A DNA stretch of 64,000 nucleotides from positions 1,364,001 through 1,428,000 of the forward strand of contig CP053716.1 of NCBI GenBank assembly GCA_013201155.1. The letters run 5' to 3'. Source of the DNA: Berryella wangjianweii. GTDB taxonomy: Bacteria > Actinomycetota > Coriobacteriia > Coriobacteriales > Eggerthellaceae. Below the pieces are notes generated by a model that saw only the letters and a program-made list of their open reading frames with translations, did not search any database and was not told the origin of the DNA. This document shows, one piece after another, positions 33,523 through 42,135 of the stretch (positions are counted from its first letter, which is position 1; each line of letters opens with the position of its first letter). The translations under genes were made by a program, and so were the position numbers.

Positions 33523-33894
33523 TGCGTTTTATCGAATAGCGCAGGGGCGGTTGGCCGCCGAGCGGTCGAGGGAGGGCCGCCGTCGATTGGCTGCACGAGG
33601 CCGATCGGCTGCCGGCCGGCTTCAAGGGGAAGGGGGTCGCTTGCGGCCCCTTTCCTGCTGCGGCTTCGCGCGCCGTCGTGCCGGCCGTGTGGAGTTGTTG
33701 CGCTGCTGCGCGTCGCGTTCGCGCCCCGCGCGGCCTCGGGCCGTCGCCGTCGGGGCTGCGGCCTGCGCCGAGAGCCGACGGCGCACGCGCGTGGACGCCC
33801 CCGCGATGCGCGCAACCTCGGTGAAGGGCTGCGCATTCTGGCATAATGAGGAGATTCAGAAGCCATCGCCCACGGGCAGTAAGGAGCGCGCCAC
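33523..33894. other. 372-bp region between NSS copy 2 and guaB
   Basis: Holds the NSS terminator, then GC-rich sequence with no supportable gene, and a CATAAT -10-like hexamer (33841-33846) 50 bp before guaB. Confidence 0.6.
33630..33653 (+). terminator. Intrinsic terminator after the NSS pair
   Basis: AAGGGGGTCG/CGGCCCCTTT stem (10 pairs including two G-T pairs) with a CTTG tetraloop, ending in T residues. Confidence 0.78.
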
Positions 33895-35415
33895 ATGGCA
33901 ACCTACTTCGACGAGCCGTCTCGAACCTTCAATGAGTATCTGCTGGTGCCGGGTTATACGTCGTCGGAGCACGTTCCTGAAAACGTGAGCTTGCGCACGC
34001 CGCTGACGAAGTACCGCCCGGGCGTGGAGGAGCCCGCCATCACGCTGGGCATTCCCATGGTGTCGGCGGTGATGCAGGCCGTGTCGGACGACCGCATGGC
34101 CATCGCCCTGGCAACCGAGGGCGGCATCTCGTTCATCTACGGCTCGCAGACCATCGAGGACCAGGCCGCCATGGTGGCGCGGGTGAAGGACTACAAGGCC
34201 GGCTTCGTCACCAGCGACGCCAACCTGTCGCCCGACATGACCCTGGCCGACGTGGTGGAGCTGCGCGACCGCCTGGGTCACTCCACCATGCCCGTCACGC
34301 ACGACGGCTCGGCCCACGGCAAGCTGGTGGGCATCGTCACCGAGCGCGACTACCGTCTGTCGCGCATGAGCCTTTCCGAGCGCGTGGCCGACTTCATGAC
34401 CCCCATCGACAAGATGATCGTGGCCCCCGCAGAGACCACGCTGAAGGCCGCCAACGATATCATCTGGGACAACAAGCTGAACTCGCTGCCCGTGGTAGAC
34501 GCCGAGGGCTGCCTGATGCACCTGGTGTTCCGCAAGGACTACGACTCGCACAAGTCGAACCCGATGGAGATGCTGGACGACCGCAAGCGCTACATGGTGG
34601 GCGCGGGCATCAACACCCGCGACTATGCCGAGCGCGTGCCTGCCCTGGTGGAGGCCGGGGTGGACGTGCTGTGCATCGACAGCTCCGAGGGCTACTCCGA
34701 CTGGCAGAAGTTCACCCTGCAGTGGGTGCGCGACCATTACGGCGACTCCGTGAAGGTGGGCGCCGGCAACGTGGTGGATGCCGAGGGCTTCCGCTTCCTG
34801 GCCGAGGCCGGGGCCGACTTCATCAAGGTGGGCATCGGCGGCGGCTCGATCTGCATCACGCGCGAGCAGAAGGGCATCGGCCGCGGTCAGGCCACGGCCA
34901 CGATCGAGGTGGCCAAGGCCCGCGACGAGTACTTCCGCGAAACGGGCGTGTACGTTCCCCTGTGCTCCGACGGCGGCATCGTGTACGACCATCACATCAC
35001 GCTGGCCCTGGCCATGGGATCGGATTTCGTGATGCTGGGTCGCTACTTCGCGCGCTTCGACGAAAGTCCCACCAACCGCGTGAACGTGAACGGCAGCTAC
35101 ATGAAGGAGTACTGGGGCGAGGGATCGGCCCGCGCGCGCAACTGGCAGCGCTACGACCTGGGCGGCGACAAGAAGGGCCTGACCTTCGAGGAGGGCGTGG
35201 ACAGCTACGTGCCCTACGCCGGCCCGCTGAAGGACAACGTGGCCGTCACCCTTGCCAAGGTGAAGAGCACCATGTGCAATTGCGGCGCGATCACCATTCC
35301 CGAGCTTCAGGAGAAGGCCAAGCTCACTGTGGTCAGCTCTACGTCCATTGTCGAGGGCGGCGCGCACGACGTGCTGCTGAAGGACAAGTCGGGCTACGCC
35401 TCCGGCGCCAACTAG
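33895..35415 (+). CDS. guaB: Inosine-5'-monophosphate dehydrogenase
   Basis: 506 aa; GGAGCG-type ribosome site 6-10 nt before ATG. Oxidises IMP to XMP, committing purines to GMP. N-terminal barrel segment ([25 protein letters not shown]), two CBS domains (about residues 95-215), then the catalytic half: [47 protein letters not shown] with Cys320 as nucleophile, [25 protein letters not shown], and a flap around the YMKEYWGEG region. The GIGRGQATA sequence after the Cys loop differs from the usual GVGxPQ, marking a divergent IMPDH branch. First gene of a ruvX-mltG-yqeG-aroE run. Confidence 0.93.
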   Translation: MATYFDEPSRTFNEYLLVPGYTSSEHVPENVSLRTPLTKYRPGVEEPAITLGIPMVSAVMQAVSDDRMAIALATEGGISFIYGSQTIEDQAAMVARVKDYKAGFVTSDANLSPDMTLADVVELRDRLGHSTMPVTHDGSAHGKLVGIVTERDYRLSRMSLSERVADFMTPIDKMIVAPAETTLKAANDIIWDNKLNSLPVVDAEGCLMHLVFRKDYDSHKSNPMEMLDDRKRYMVGAGINTRDYAERVPALVEAGVDVLCIDSSEGYSDWQKFTLQWVRDHYGDSVKVGAGNVVDAEGFRFLAEAGADFIKVGIGGGSICITREQKGIGRGQATATIEVAKARDEYFRETGVYVPLCSDGGIVYDHHITLALAMGSDFVMLGRYFARFDESPTNRVNVNGSYMKEYWGEGSARARNWQRYDLGGDKKGLTFEEGVDSYVPYAGPLKDNVAVTLAKVKSTMCNCGAITIPELQEKAKLTVVSSTSIVEGGAHDVLLKDKSGYASGAN

Positions 35416-35491
35416 GCGCAGGAGGCGATGGCGGCGGGTCGGGCGGCCGAAGGGCCGCGCCGCCGGCTGGCCGAGCGGAAAGGAGCATCGC

Positions 35492-35917
35492 GTGCGCGTG
35501 ATGGCGCTGGACATAGGAGAGGTGCGCGTGGGGATCGCGATCAGCGACCCCGCCGAGCGCGTGGCCTCGCCGGTTGCGGTGCTTCCCGCCGCTGAGGTGC
35601 GCGCCTGCGCCCGCACCTTTCGCCGCGTGCTGGACGACTGGGAGCCCGAGCTGCTGCTGTGCGGTCTTCCGCGCAGCCTGTCGGGGTCGGAGGGCCCTCA
35701 GGCCAAGCGCGTGAGAGCCGTTGCCCAGGAGGTGTCGCGCGCCGTCGGCGTGCCGGTGGAGTTCGCCGACGAGCGCCTGTCGTCAAGCGAGGCCAAGCGA
35801 GCTCTGCGCGCCAAGGGCATGACCGAACGAGACATGCGCGGCAAGGTGGACATGGTGGCGGCCAGCCTGTTTCTGCAGGCGTGGCTGGATGCCCGTGCCG
35901 CTCGGGCGCACGACTAG
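35492..35917 (+). CDS. ruvX: RuvX/YqgF putative Holliday junction resolvase
   Basis: 141 aa. The GTG at 35492 follows AAAGGAG by 6 nt; an ATG three codons later is an alternative. RNase H-like fold: MALDIGEVRVGIAISD (first Asp), LLLCGLPRSLSGSEG, FADERLSSSEAKRAL (Glu) and KVDMVAASLFLQAWLD (last Asp). The family is implicated in pre-16S rRNA processing and in Holliday junction resolution. The ruvX-mltG order is common in bacteria. Confidence 0.93.
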   Translation: MRVMALDIGEVRVGIAISDPAERVASPVAVLPAAEVRACARTFRRVLDDWEPELLLCGLPRSLSGSEGPQAKRVRAVAQEVSRAVGVPVEFADERLSSSEAKRALRAKGMTERDMRGKVDMVAASLFLQAWLDARAARAHD

Positions 35918-35933
35918 GAACCGAAGGAGCATC

Positions 35934-37067
35934 ATGGCGTTTCGCAAGAATGCAACGTACTCCCAGCGCCCCAACCACGCGGCGCGAGCCGCCCACGCCA
36001 AGGGCGAGCGACTGTTCAGGAACTACGACACCACGGCGATTCAGCCCAAGCGCAACCCGCTGCATGCGGTGTTCGCCATCGCGGCGCTGGTCGTGGTGGT
36101 GGCCGTGGTGGGCTACCTGGTGTTCACGCTGGTGGGCCTGCTGAACGGGGGAGGCAGCAGCCTGCTTGCCGAAGGCCAGGAGGCCACGGTGGTGGTGGCC
36201 GAGGGCGAGGGCGCTCAGGCCATCGGAAAGAGCCTGGCCGAGGCGGGTCTGGTGGGGTCGGCCAAGGCGTTCACCGACGTGGTGAACGACCGCGGCGCGG
36301 CGGCCTCGCTGAAGCCCGGCACGTACGTGCTGGAAGGTGGCATGAGTCTTGACGATATTGTAAAGCGCCTGGTGGAAGGCCCTGTTGCCGCGCGTGTGAC
36401 CATCCCCGAGGGCATCACGCTGAAGGCAGCCGCCGCCATGGTGGAGGAAGCCACGAAGGGTCAGATCACCGCCGCCGACTTCACCAGCGCGGCGTCGGAT
36501 GCCAGCGTGTACGCGGCTGACTACCCGTTCCTGGCCGATGCGGGCACCAACACGCTTGAGGGCTTCCTGTTCCCCAAAACCTACGACTTCACGCCCACCA
36601 CTACGGCGACCGACCTGGTTCGCGCGATGCTCGACCAGTTCAAGGCGGAGACGGCGGGCCTGTCGCTGGCGTATGCCCAAAGTCGCGGCCTGAGCCTGTA
36701 CGACGTGGTGAAGCTGGCTGCCATCATCGAGAAGGAGTCGGATGACGCGCATCGCGCCACCGTGGCCTCGGTGTTCTACAACCGCCTGGCCGAGGGGATG
36801 CGCCTGCAGTCCGACGCCACCGTGGCCTACTTCGCGGGCCACGACCCCACGCCGGCGGACGTGGCCACCGCGCATCCGTACAACACCTATACGGTCGATG
36901 GGCTGACGCCTACCCCGATCTGCTCGCCGGGGCTGGAGGCGCTGAAGGCTGCGTGCGAGCCCGAGACCACGAAGTACAAGTATTTCTACTTCGCGCCTGA
37001 CGCGTCCGGCACGATGCAGTACTTCTTCAGCGAGACGTTCGAGGAGCACGAGGCCACCTACTCGTAA
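35934..37067 (+). CDS. mltG: Endolytic murein transglycosylase MltG
   Basis: 377 aa; GAAGGAG before the ATG at 35934. One N-terminal helix (about residues 42-66) places a YceG-fold domain outside. Seen: GEGAQAIGKSLAEAGLV (LysM-like subdomain), KPGTYVLEGGMSLDDIVKRLVEG, TIPEGITLKAAAAMV, LEGFLFPKTYDF, LAAIIEKESDD (catalytic Glu), VASVFYNRLAEGMRLQSDATV and PTPICSPGLEALKAA. It cuts nascent glycan strands and helps set chain length. 16 bp after ruvX. Confidence 0.94.
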   Translation: MAFRKNATYSQRPNHAARAAHAKGERLFRNYDTTAIQPKRNPLHAVFAIAALVVVVAVVGYLVFTLVGLLNGGGSSLLAEGQEATVVVAEGEGAQAIGKSLAEAGLVGSAKAFTDVVNDRGAAASLKPGTYVLEGGMSLDDIVKRLVEGPVAARVTIPEGITLKAAAAMVEEATKGQITAADFTSAASDASVYAADYPFLADAGTNTLEGFLFPKTYDFTPTTTATDLVRAMLDQFKAETAGLSLAYAQSRGLSLYDVVKLAAIIEKESDDAHRATVASVFYNRLAEGMRLQSDATVAYFAGHDPTPADVATAHPYNTYTVDGLTPTPICSPGLEALKAACEPETTKYKYFYFAPDASGTMQYFFSETFEEHEATYS

Positions 37068-37086
37068 GGAAGGAACCCGCGCGGCC

Positions 37087-37629
37087 ATGAGCCTGTTCAC
37101 GCCCGATCGCCTGTTCTCGCGCGTCACGCGAATCGACGTGCGCTTCGACCTGCTTGATCAGGGTATCGACACGGTGCTGCTGGACATCGACAACACCATT
37201 CGCCGCCGCGACACGGCCGAGGTGCCCGTCGATGTGCGCCAGTGGCTGCGCCTTTTGGCCGACGGAGGCGTGGCGTGCTGCCTGCTGACCAACAACTGGC
37301 ATGCCGATGTGCACGATCTGGCAGATGAACTGGGGCTTCCCGTGGTTGCAAAGGCCTGCAAGCCGGTGCCGGCAGGCTACGTTCTGGCGCGGAGGCGCAT
37401 GGGGGCGCCGGCCGAGCGTGCCGTGATGGTGGGCGACCAGCTGCTGACCGACGTGCTGGGGGCCCATCTGGCGGGCATGCGCGGCTACCTGGTTGCCCCG
37501 CTGGTCGAGCACGACCTGCCGCACATGGCGCTTCTGCGCCCCTTCGAGCGAATGGCCGTTCGCGGCAGGATGCCCGAGGGAAGCGCGTGCCGTCGGACGG
37601 AAGCGCAGGCGGGCGATTCCGGTACCTAG
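37087..37629 (+). CDS. YqeG-family HAD phosphatase
   Basis: 180 aa. HAD-IIIA fold: VLLDIDNTIRRRDT (Asp33, Asp35), CLLTNNWHADV, a Lys in AKACKPVPAGY, and VMVGDQLLTDVLGAHLAG. YqeG proteins in Bacillota commonly sit with aroE and the yqeH GTPase, and aroE is indeed next, 16 bp downstream. The true substrate is not established; phosphatidylglycerophosphate-phosphatase-like activity is known for some relatives. Confidence 0.86.
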   Translation: MSLFTPDRLFSRVTRIDVRFDLLDQGIDTVLLDIDNTIRRRDTAEVPVDVRQWLRLLADGGVACCLLTNNWHADVHDLADELGLPVVAKACKPVPAGYVLARRRMGAPAERAVMVGDQLLTDVLGAHLAGMRGYLVAPLVEHDLPHMALLRPFERMAVRGRMPEGSACRRTEAQAGDSGT

Positions 37630-37645
37630 AGGCAGGAGGACAGCG

Positions 37646-38842
37646 ATGGTCGCGAAAGCCACGGGGGTCGCGGGATTCGGCCAAGCCGCAGAAGATCGGG
37701 AAGCCGCGCGCGTGTTCCTGGTAGGACACCCGGTGGGGCACTCGGCTTCGCCGGCCCTTCATGCCGCTGCCTACGACCGACTGGGCCTGAGCTGCACGTA
37801 CGACTTGGCGGACTGCCCTGCTGCCGATGATGCCCGCGCGTTCATCGCGCGCGGTCGGTACGCGGCCCTGAACGTCACCACGCCCCATAAGGCCACTGCC
37901 CTTGCCTGCGCCGATCGGCGTACGGTGGCGGCTTATCTGGCGGGCGGGGCCAATCTTCTGGTGCGTGTGGGAAATCGCCTGGTGGCCGACAACGTGGACG
38001 GCTTGGGCTGCGTGCGCTTCCTGCAGCGTCAGGGCGCGGACGTGGCAGGCGCCGTGGTCGCCGTATGCGGAACCGGGCCCACGACCCGCGCCATCATGCA
38101 CGCCTGCCTGATGGAGGGGGCTGCTCAGGTGTGGCTGGTCAGCCGTTCGTACGACCGCGCCCTGCAGACCCTGGCCGGCTACCTGGACGCGCTTGCCGCC
38201 ATCGACCGGGACGAGCGGGTGAGCGCGAGCTGTCGCCCTCAGGGCGGCCTTCCCGCGGGCCTGGCCCCTTCGCTTGAGCTGTTGGGAACCGACGCCTTCC
38301 CGCTGACGGAAGACACGGGGGGCGAAGACGTGATTGCCGACGCTTTCCCTGACGACAGCCGTGCAGCAGCCTCGGGCCCCGTTGAGTGCGCGCCCTGGGT
38401 GAGCGCGCCGCGCGTGACGACGGCCCAGGTTCCCACCGCGCTGCGGGCATCCGATGCCCTGCGCGCCTGCGACTACGGCAGTGGGGCGGCGGTGCTTGCC
38501 CGTGCCGATGTGGTGGTGAACGCCACGACCCTGGGCATGCGGGCGGGCGATCCGCCGCCCTTCGACCCTGGTCTGCTGTCGCACAGTCAGACGGTGATGG
38601 ACGCCGTGTACGCCCAGGGCGACACGGCGCTGGTGACGGGTGCGCGCCAGCGGGGATGCGCCGCCTTCGGAGGGGCTGGCATGTTGGTCGCCCAGGCCCA
38701 GGTGGGGGTGATTGCCATCGCGGCGGTGGCAGGGGGTGCGCAGGCCGCCGGTCGCGCGCGCGTCGATCGTGGGCTGTTCGCCGCCATGGCGCGCGCCGCC
38801 GGCTTCGCTCAGCTTGCCGAGGGTTCGCCGCGCGCGACCTGA
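37646..38842 (+). CDS. aroE: Shikimate dehydrogenase with a large insertion
   Basis: 398 aa; GCAGGAGGA before ATG 37646. Reduces 3-dehydroshikimate to shikimate using NADPH. Seen: LVGHPVGHSASPALHAAAY, ALNVTTPHKATAL (catalytic Lys82), GGANLLVRVGNRLVADNVDGLG (catalytic Asp), AVVAVCGTGPTTRAIMHACL (dinucleotide site), VVNATTLGM, and GGAGMLVAQAQ. The usual enzyme is ~275-290 residues; the excess is a ~95-residue low-complexity, Ala/Asp/Pro-rich insertion (about residues 190-285) between the nucleotide-binding loop and VVNATTLGM, plus a longer C-end. The core motifs are intact, so it is probably active. Confidence 0.88.
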   Translation: MVAKATGVAGFGQAAEDREAARVFLVGHPVGHSASPALHAAAYDRLGLSCTYDLADCPAADDARAFIARGRYAALNVTTPHKATALACADRRTVAAYLAGGANLLVRVGNRLVADNVDGLGCVRFLQRQGADVAGAVVAVCGTGPTTRAIMHACLMEGAAQVWLVSRSYDRALQTLAGYLDALAAIDRDERVSASCRPQGGLPAGLAPSLELLGTDAFPLTEDTGGEDVIADAFPDDSRAAASGPVECAPWVSAPRVTTAQVPTALRASDALRACDYGSGAAVLARADVVVNATTLGMRAGDPPPFDPGLLSHSQTVMDAVYAQGDTALVTGARQRGCAAFGGAGMLVAQAQVGVIAIAAVAGGAQAAGRARVDRGLFAAMARAAGFAQLAEGSPRAT

Positions 38843-39006
38843 TGGCTGTGGCGTCGTTCCCACCTCCTCTGATCGCTGAGGCCGGTCTCCCTTCGCGTCG
38901 AATGCACCAGGCTGTCGCGGAAGCCCATGGATGCGCGGGCGCTTCCCGCCGCCGTTTCGGGGGCATCGTGCGGATGTCGGGGGACTGCTCGCGCGCCCGC
39001 TTGCGC

Positions 39007-39012
39007 TACAAT
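39007..39012 (+). promoter_or_regulatory. -10 element for the aro-efp operon
   Basis: TACAAT 30 nt before aroC; the -35 region is weak. Confidence 0.45.
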
Positions 39013-39041
39013 CGTCTGATCAGCATGAATGAAGGAGCAGC

Positions 39042-40214
39042 ATGAGGTTCATCACGGCTGGCGAAAGCCATGGCCCCGCGCTGACGGCCATCGTCGAGGG
39101 CGTTCCCGCAGGTGTCTCCGTGTCCGAGCGCCACATCAACGCCGACCTCCGCCGTCGTCAGATGGGCTATGGGCGCGGCGCGCGTCAGTGCATCGAGAGC
39201 GACGAGGTGTCGATCACCTCGGGCGTCCGCTTCGGCGTGACCCTGGGGTCGCCTGTCACGCTGGTGGTGCGCAATCGCGATGCTCAGAACTGGGCCGATC
39301 GCATGGCTCCCTTCGGGAAGCCCCCCGCCAGTCTGAAGCGGGAGACGCGTCCGCGTCCCGGCCATGCCGACCTGGTGGGCGTGCTGAAGGTGGGCGGCGA
39401 AGACTGCCGCGACGTGATCGAGCGCGCCAGCGCCCGCAGCACGGCGGCTCTGGTGGCTGCGGCGGGCATCGCGCGCGAGTTTCTGGCCGCAGTGGGCGTG
39501 AACGTGTTCTCGTACGTCACCTCGATCGGCTCGGTGTCGCTGGACGAGGACGAGCCCTTGCTCAGCGCCCCTGATTACAAGCCTCTGGACATCGAGGTGT
39601 CCGATCTGCGCTGTCCTTCGCTTGAGACCACCGAGGCCATGAAGGCGCGCATCGACGAGGCTCGTGCGGCGGGAGAGTCGCTGGGCGGGGCCTTCCGGGT
39701 GGTCGCCACGGGGCTGCTGCCCGGCCTGGGCGGCTATGCGACGCCGTCGGATCGCCTGTCGGCCCGAATCGGCGGTGCGCTGTTCGGCATTCCCTCGGTG
39801 AAGGGCGTGGAGTTCGGCTTGGGGTTCGCCGCAGCGGGGCTGCCGGGTTCGCAGGTGCACGACGCCATCACGCTTGAGCGAGGCCGCGGGTTCGGGCGGG
39901 CCACGAATCGCGCCGGCGGTCTGGAAGGCGGCATGACCACGGGCCTGCCGCTGGTGGTTACCTGCGCGGTGAAGCCCATCCCCACGCTGATGAGCCCGCT
40001 GGATACAATCGACCTGGACACGCTTGAGTCCGTCGAGGCGTCATGCGAGCGCAGCGACGTGTGCGCCGTGCCGTCTGCCGCCGTGGTGGCTGAGGCCCAG
40101 ATGGCCTTCTGCCTGGCCGAGGCCTACCTGAGCAAGTTCGGGCGCGACGACATGGCGTCGATTCGCGGGGCCATCGCGGCCTATCGCAGGCGTCTGGGAA
40201 CGATGTCGAAATGA
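39042..40214 (+). CDS. aroC: Chorismate synthase
   Basis: 390 aa; GAAGGAGCAGC before the ATG. FMN-dependent elimination of phosphate from EPSP to chorismate. Signature sequences: TAGESHGPALTAIVEGVPAG, RRRQMGYGRGARQ, GKPPASLKRETRPRPGHADLVG, ARSTAALVAAAGIARE, GGFRVV-like GGAFRVVATGLLPGLG, TNRAGGLEGGMTTGLPLVV and DVCAVPSAAVVAEAQMA. First gene of the shikimate block; its stop overlaps the aroK start (ATGA). Confidence 0.97.
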   Translation: MRFITAGESHGPALTAIVEGVPAGVSVSERHINADLRRRQMGYGRGARQCIESDEVSITSGVRFGVTLGSPVTLVVRNRDAQNWADRMAPFGKPPASLKRETRPRPGHADLVGVLKVGGEDCRDVIERASARSTAALVAAAGIAREFLAAVGVNVFSYVTSIGSVSLDEDEPLLSAPDYKPLDIEVSDLRCPSLETTEAMKARIDEARAAGESLGGAFRVVATGLLPGLGGYATPSDRLSARIGGALFGIPSVKGVEFGLGFAAAGLPGSQVHDAITLERGRGFGRATNRAGGLEGGMTTGLPLVVTCAVKPIPTLMSPLDTIDLDTLESVEASCERSDVCAVPSAAVVAEAQMAFCLAEAYLSKFGRDDMASIRGAIAAYRRRLGTMSK

Positions 40215-41032
40215 GCGCGCCGCGCGTGAAGCGGGCGTCGGGGCGCCCTGAGGATCATGAGGGCCCCGGGGGAGCCGCGCGTCTGGGCGTCGGTGCGAAG
40301 CCGGTCGGCGCTCAGTCGAGCGACGCGAAGCCGAGCGACGCGAAGCTGGCCGGCGCGGAGCCGGTTGGCGCGGATGCGGCTGAACCCACGGCTCAGGCGT
40401 CCGAGCCCGCCTCGCAGGCACGCGAGCCCGTTGCGCAGTCGGTGCTCGACTTCCGCTCTCCGGAGGCGCGCGCCCAGGCCGCCGCGTCCTTCGCTGCGGC
40501 GTGGCAGCTTGAGTGCCCGGTGTTCCTGACCGGCTTCATGGGCGCCGGCAAAACGTCCACGGCGCGCAAGCTGGCGCGCATCGCGGGCGTGGCCAGCGTC
40601 GATCTTGACACCTACCTTGAGCGCCGCTTCGATCGGCGCATCGCCGACATATTCGCCGAATCGGGTGAGGACGCCTTTCGCCGCATGGAGTCGCAGATTC
40701 TGGCTGAGGTTGCCCAAGGCGAGCCTCTGCTGGTGTCGTGCGGAGGCGGCGTGATCGTGCGCGAGGAGAACCGGCAGGTGCTGCGACAGCGCGGCTACGT
40801 GGTGTACCTGCGCCTCGCTCCGCGCGAGGCGGCGGCGCGCATGCGCAACTTCAAGGCGCGGCCCCTGTTCAAGGACCTCGACGCCGCCGAGCGACTGTAC
40901 GCCCAGCGTCAGCGGCATTACGAGCAGACCGCCGACGTGGTGGTGGACACCGCCGGCCGCTCTACGGGGTCGGTGGCCCATGAGCTGTTCAGGCATCTGC
41001 GCCGAAAGGGGATCCTGTGGCAACAAGCGTGA
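40211..41032 (+). CDS. aroK: Shikimate kinase with a long N-terminal extension
   Basis: 273 aa, about 100 more than usual. The kinase core starts near residue 100: FLTGFMGAGKTSTARKLA (Walker A, residues 108-116), VDLDTYLERRF (shikimate-binding Asp), GEDAFRRMESQIL, LVSCGGGVIVRE, RPLF lid region. The first ~95 residues are rich in Ala, Ser, Asp and Lys with repeated SDAK/PSDAK-like units, probably disordered. The ATG overlaps the aroC stop by 4 nt, so the extension really is translated unless an internal start is used. Confidence 0.92.
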   Translation: MSAPRVKRASGRPEDHEGPGGAARLGVGAKPVGAQSSDAKPSDAKLAGAEPVGADAAEPTAQASEPASQAREPVAQSVLDFRSPEARAQAAASFAAAWQLECPVFLTGFMGAGKTSTARKLARIAGVASVDLDTYLERRFDRRIADIFAESGEDAFRRMESQILAEVAQGEPLLVSCGGGVIVREENRQVLRQRGYVVYLRLAPREAAARMRNFKARPLFKDLDAAERLYAQRQRHYEQTADVVVDTAGRSTGSVAHELFRHLRRKGILWQQA

Positions 41033-42135
41033 TGATCAGCCTGCCCGGAACCGAGGTCGCGTCGTACGCGGTGCGCGTGCGCACGGGCGGGCTTGATCGG
41101 CTGGGCGACCTGATGGCCGCAGTGCCCGCGTGCGCTCCTCCGCGGCGCGCGGTGGTGATTACCGACCACACGGTGGCCGACCTGTACCTGGGACGCGTGC
41201 GCGATGCGCTGCGTCAGGCGGGGTATCGGGTCAGCTCGCTGGCGGTGGCGTCCGGCGAGGCCAGCAAGAGCCTGGCCGTGGCGGGCGACCTGTGGGGCGC
41301 TCTGGCCGAACGCGGCGTGGGTCGCGACTGCGTGGTGGTGGCGCTGGGCGGCGGCGTCGTGGGCGACCTTGCCGGCTTCGTGGCCTGCGGATACCAGCGC
41401 GGTGTTCCGGTGGTGCAGGTTCCTACCACGCTGCTTGCGATGGTTGACTCGTCGGTGGGCGGCAAGGTGGGCGTGAACCTGCCGGCGGGCAAGAACCTTG
41501 TGGGCGGCTTTCTTCAGCCCCAGCTGGTATGCGCCGATCCCGCGGTGCTGGAAACCCTGCCCGCTCGCGAATGGGCCTGCGGCTTTGCCGAGGTGGTGAA
41601 GGCTGCGGCGGTGTGCGGCGACGACTTCTTCTTCTGGCTACTCGACCATGTGGCCCAGCTGGCCGCTCACGATTTTGCGACGGTGGAGGAGGCCATCGCC
41701 CGCAGCGTGGTGCTGAAGGCCGACGTGGTGGCAACTGACGTTGCCGAGACCGCCGACCTGCGTGTGTGCCTGAATTACGGCCATACCCTGGGGCATGCGC
41801 TTGAGCACGCCGTCGGCTGGGGAGGGCTGTCTCACGGCCATGCCGTGGCCGAGGGCATCCGGTTCGCTGCGTTTGCCGCCGAGCGCCTGCGCGGTGTGGC
41901 TCCCGACCTGGGCGAGGCTTTGGGTGGCGTGCTGGATGCCCTGGGCCTGCCGCCTCTGAGCGAGCTCCCGTCGCGTGACCGGGTCCTGGATGCCATGGCC
42001 TGCGACAAGAAGGCCCGTGCGGGCCAGGCGCGGCTGGTGCTGCTTGACGATGTGGGCCGCTGGGCCATCCAGCCCGTGTCGGCCGACCAGCTGCGCGACC
42101 TGGTGGGTGCGTGGTGGCGCGAGAGGGGGGCGTGA
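41017..42135 (+). CDS. aroB: 3-dehydroquinate synthase
   Basis: 372 aa. GTG start at 41017 with GAAAGGGG 5 nt upstream, overlapping aroK by 16 nt. Converts DAHP to dehydroquinate with NAD+ and a divalent metal. Seen: SGEASKSLAVAGDLW, VALGGGVVGDLAGFVACGYQRGVPVVQVPTTLLAMVDSSVGGKVGVNLPAGKNLVGGF split across the NAD and substrate sites, ECGFAE-like ACGFAEVVKAA, and the metal His residues in LNYGHTLGHALE and LSHGHAVAEG. The stop overlaps the next start (TGATG). Confidence 0.96.
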   Translation: MATSVMISLPGTEVASYAVRVRTGGLDRLGDLMAAVPACAPPRRAVVITDHTVADLYLGRVRDALRQAGYRVSSLAVASGEASKSLAVAGDLWGALAERGVGRDCVVVALGGGVVGDLAGFVACGYQRGVPVVQVPTTLLAMVDSSVGGKVGVNLPAGKNLVGGFLQPQLVCADPAVLETLPAREWACGFAEVVKAAAVCGDDFFFWLLDHVAQLAAHDFATVEEAIARSVVLKADVVATDVAETADLRVCLNYGHTLGHALEHAVGWGGLSHGHAVAEGIRFAAFAAERLRGVAPDLGEALGGVLDALGLPPLSELPSRDRVLDAMACDKKARAGQARLVLLDDVGRWAIQPVSADQLRDLVGAWWRERGA

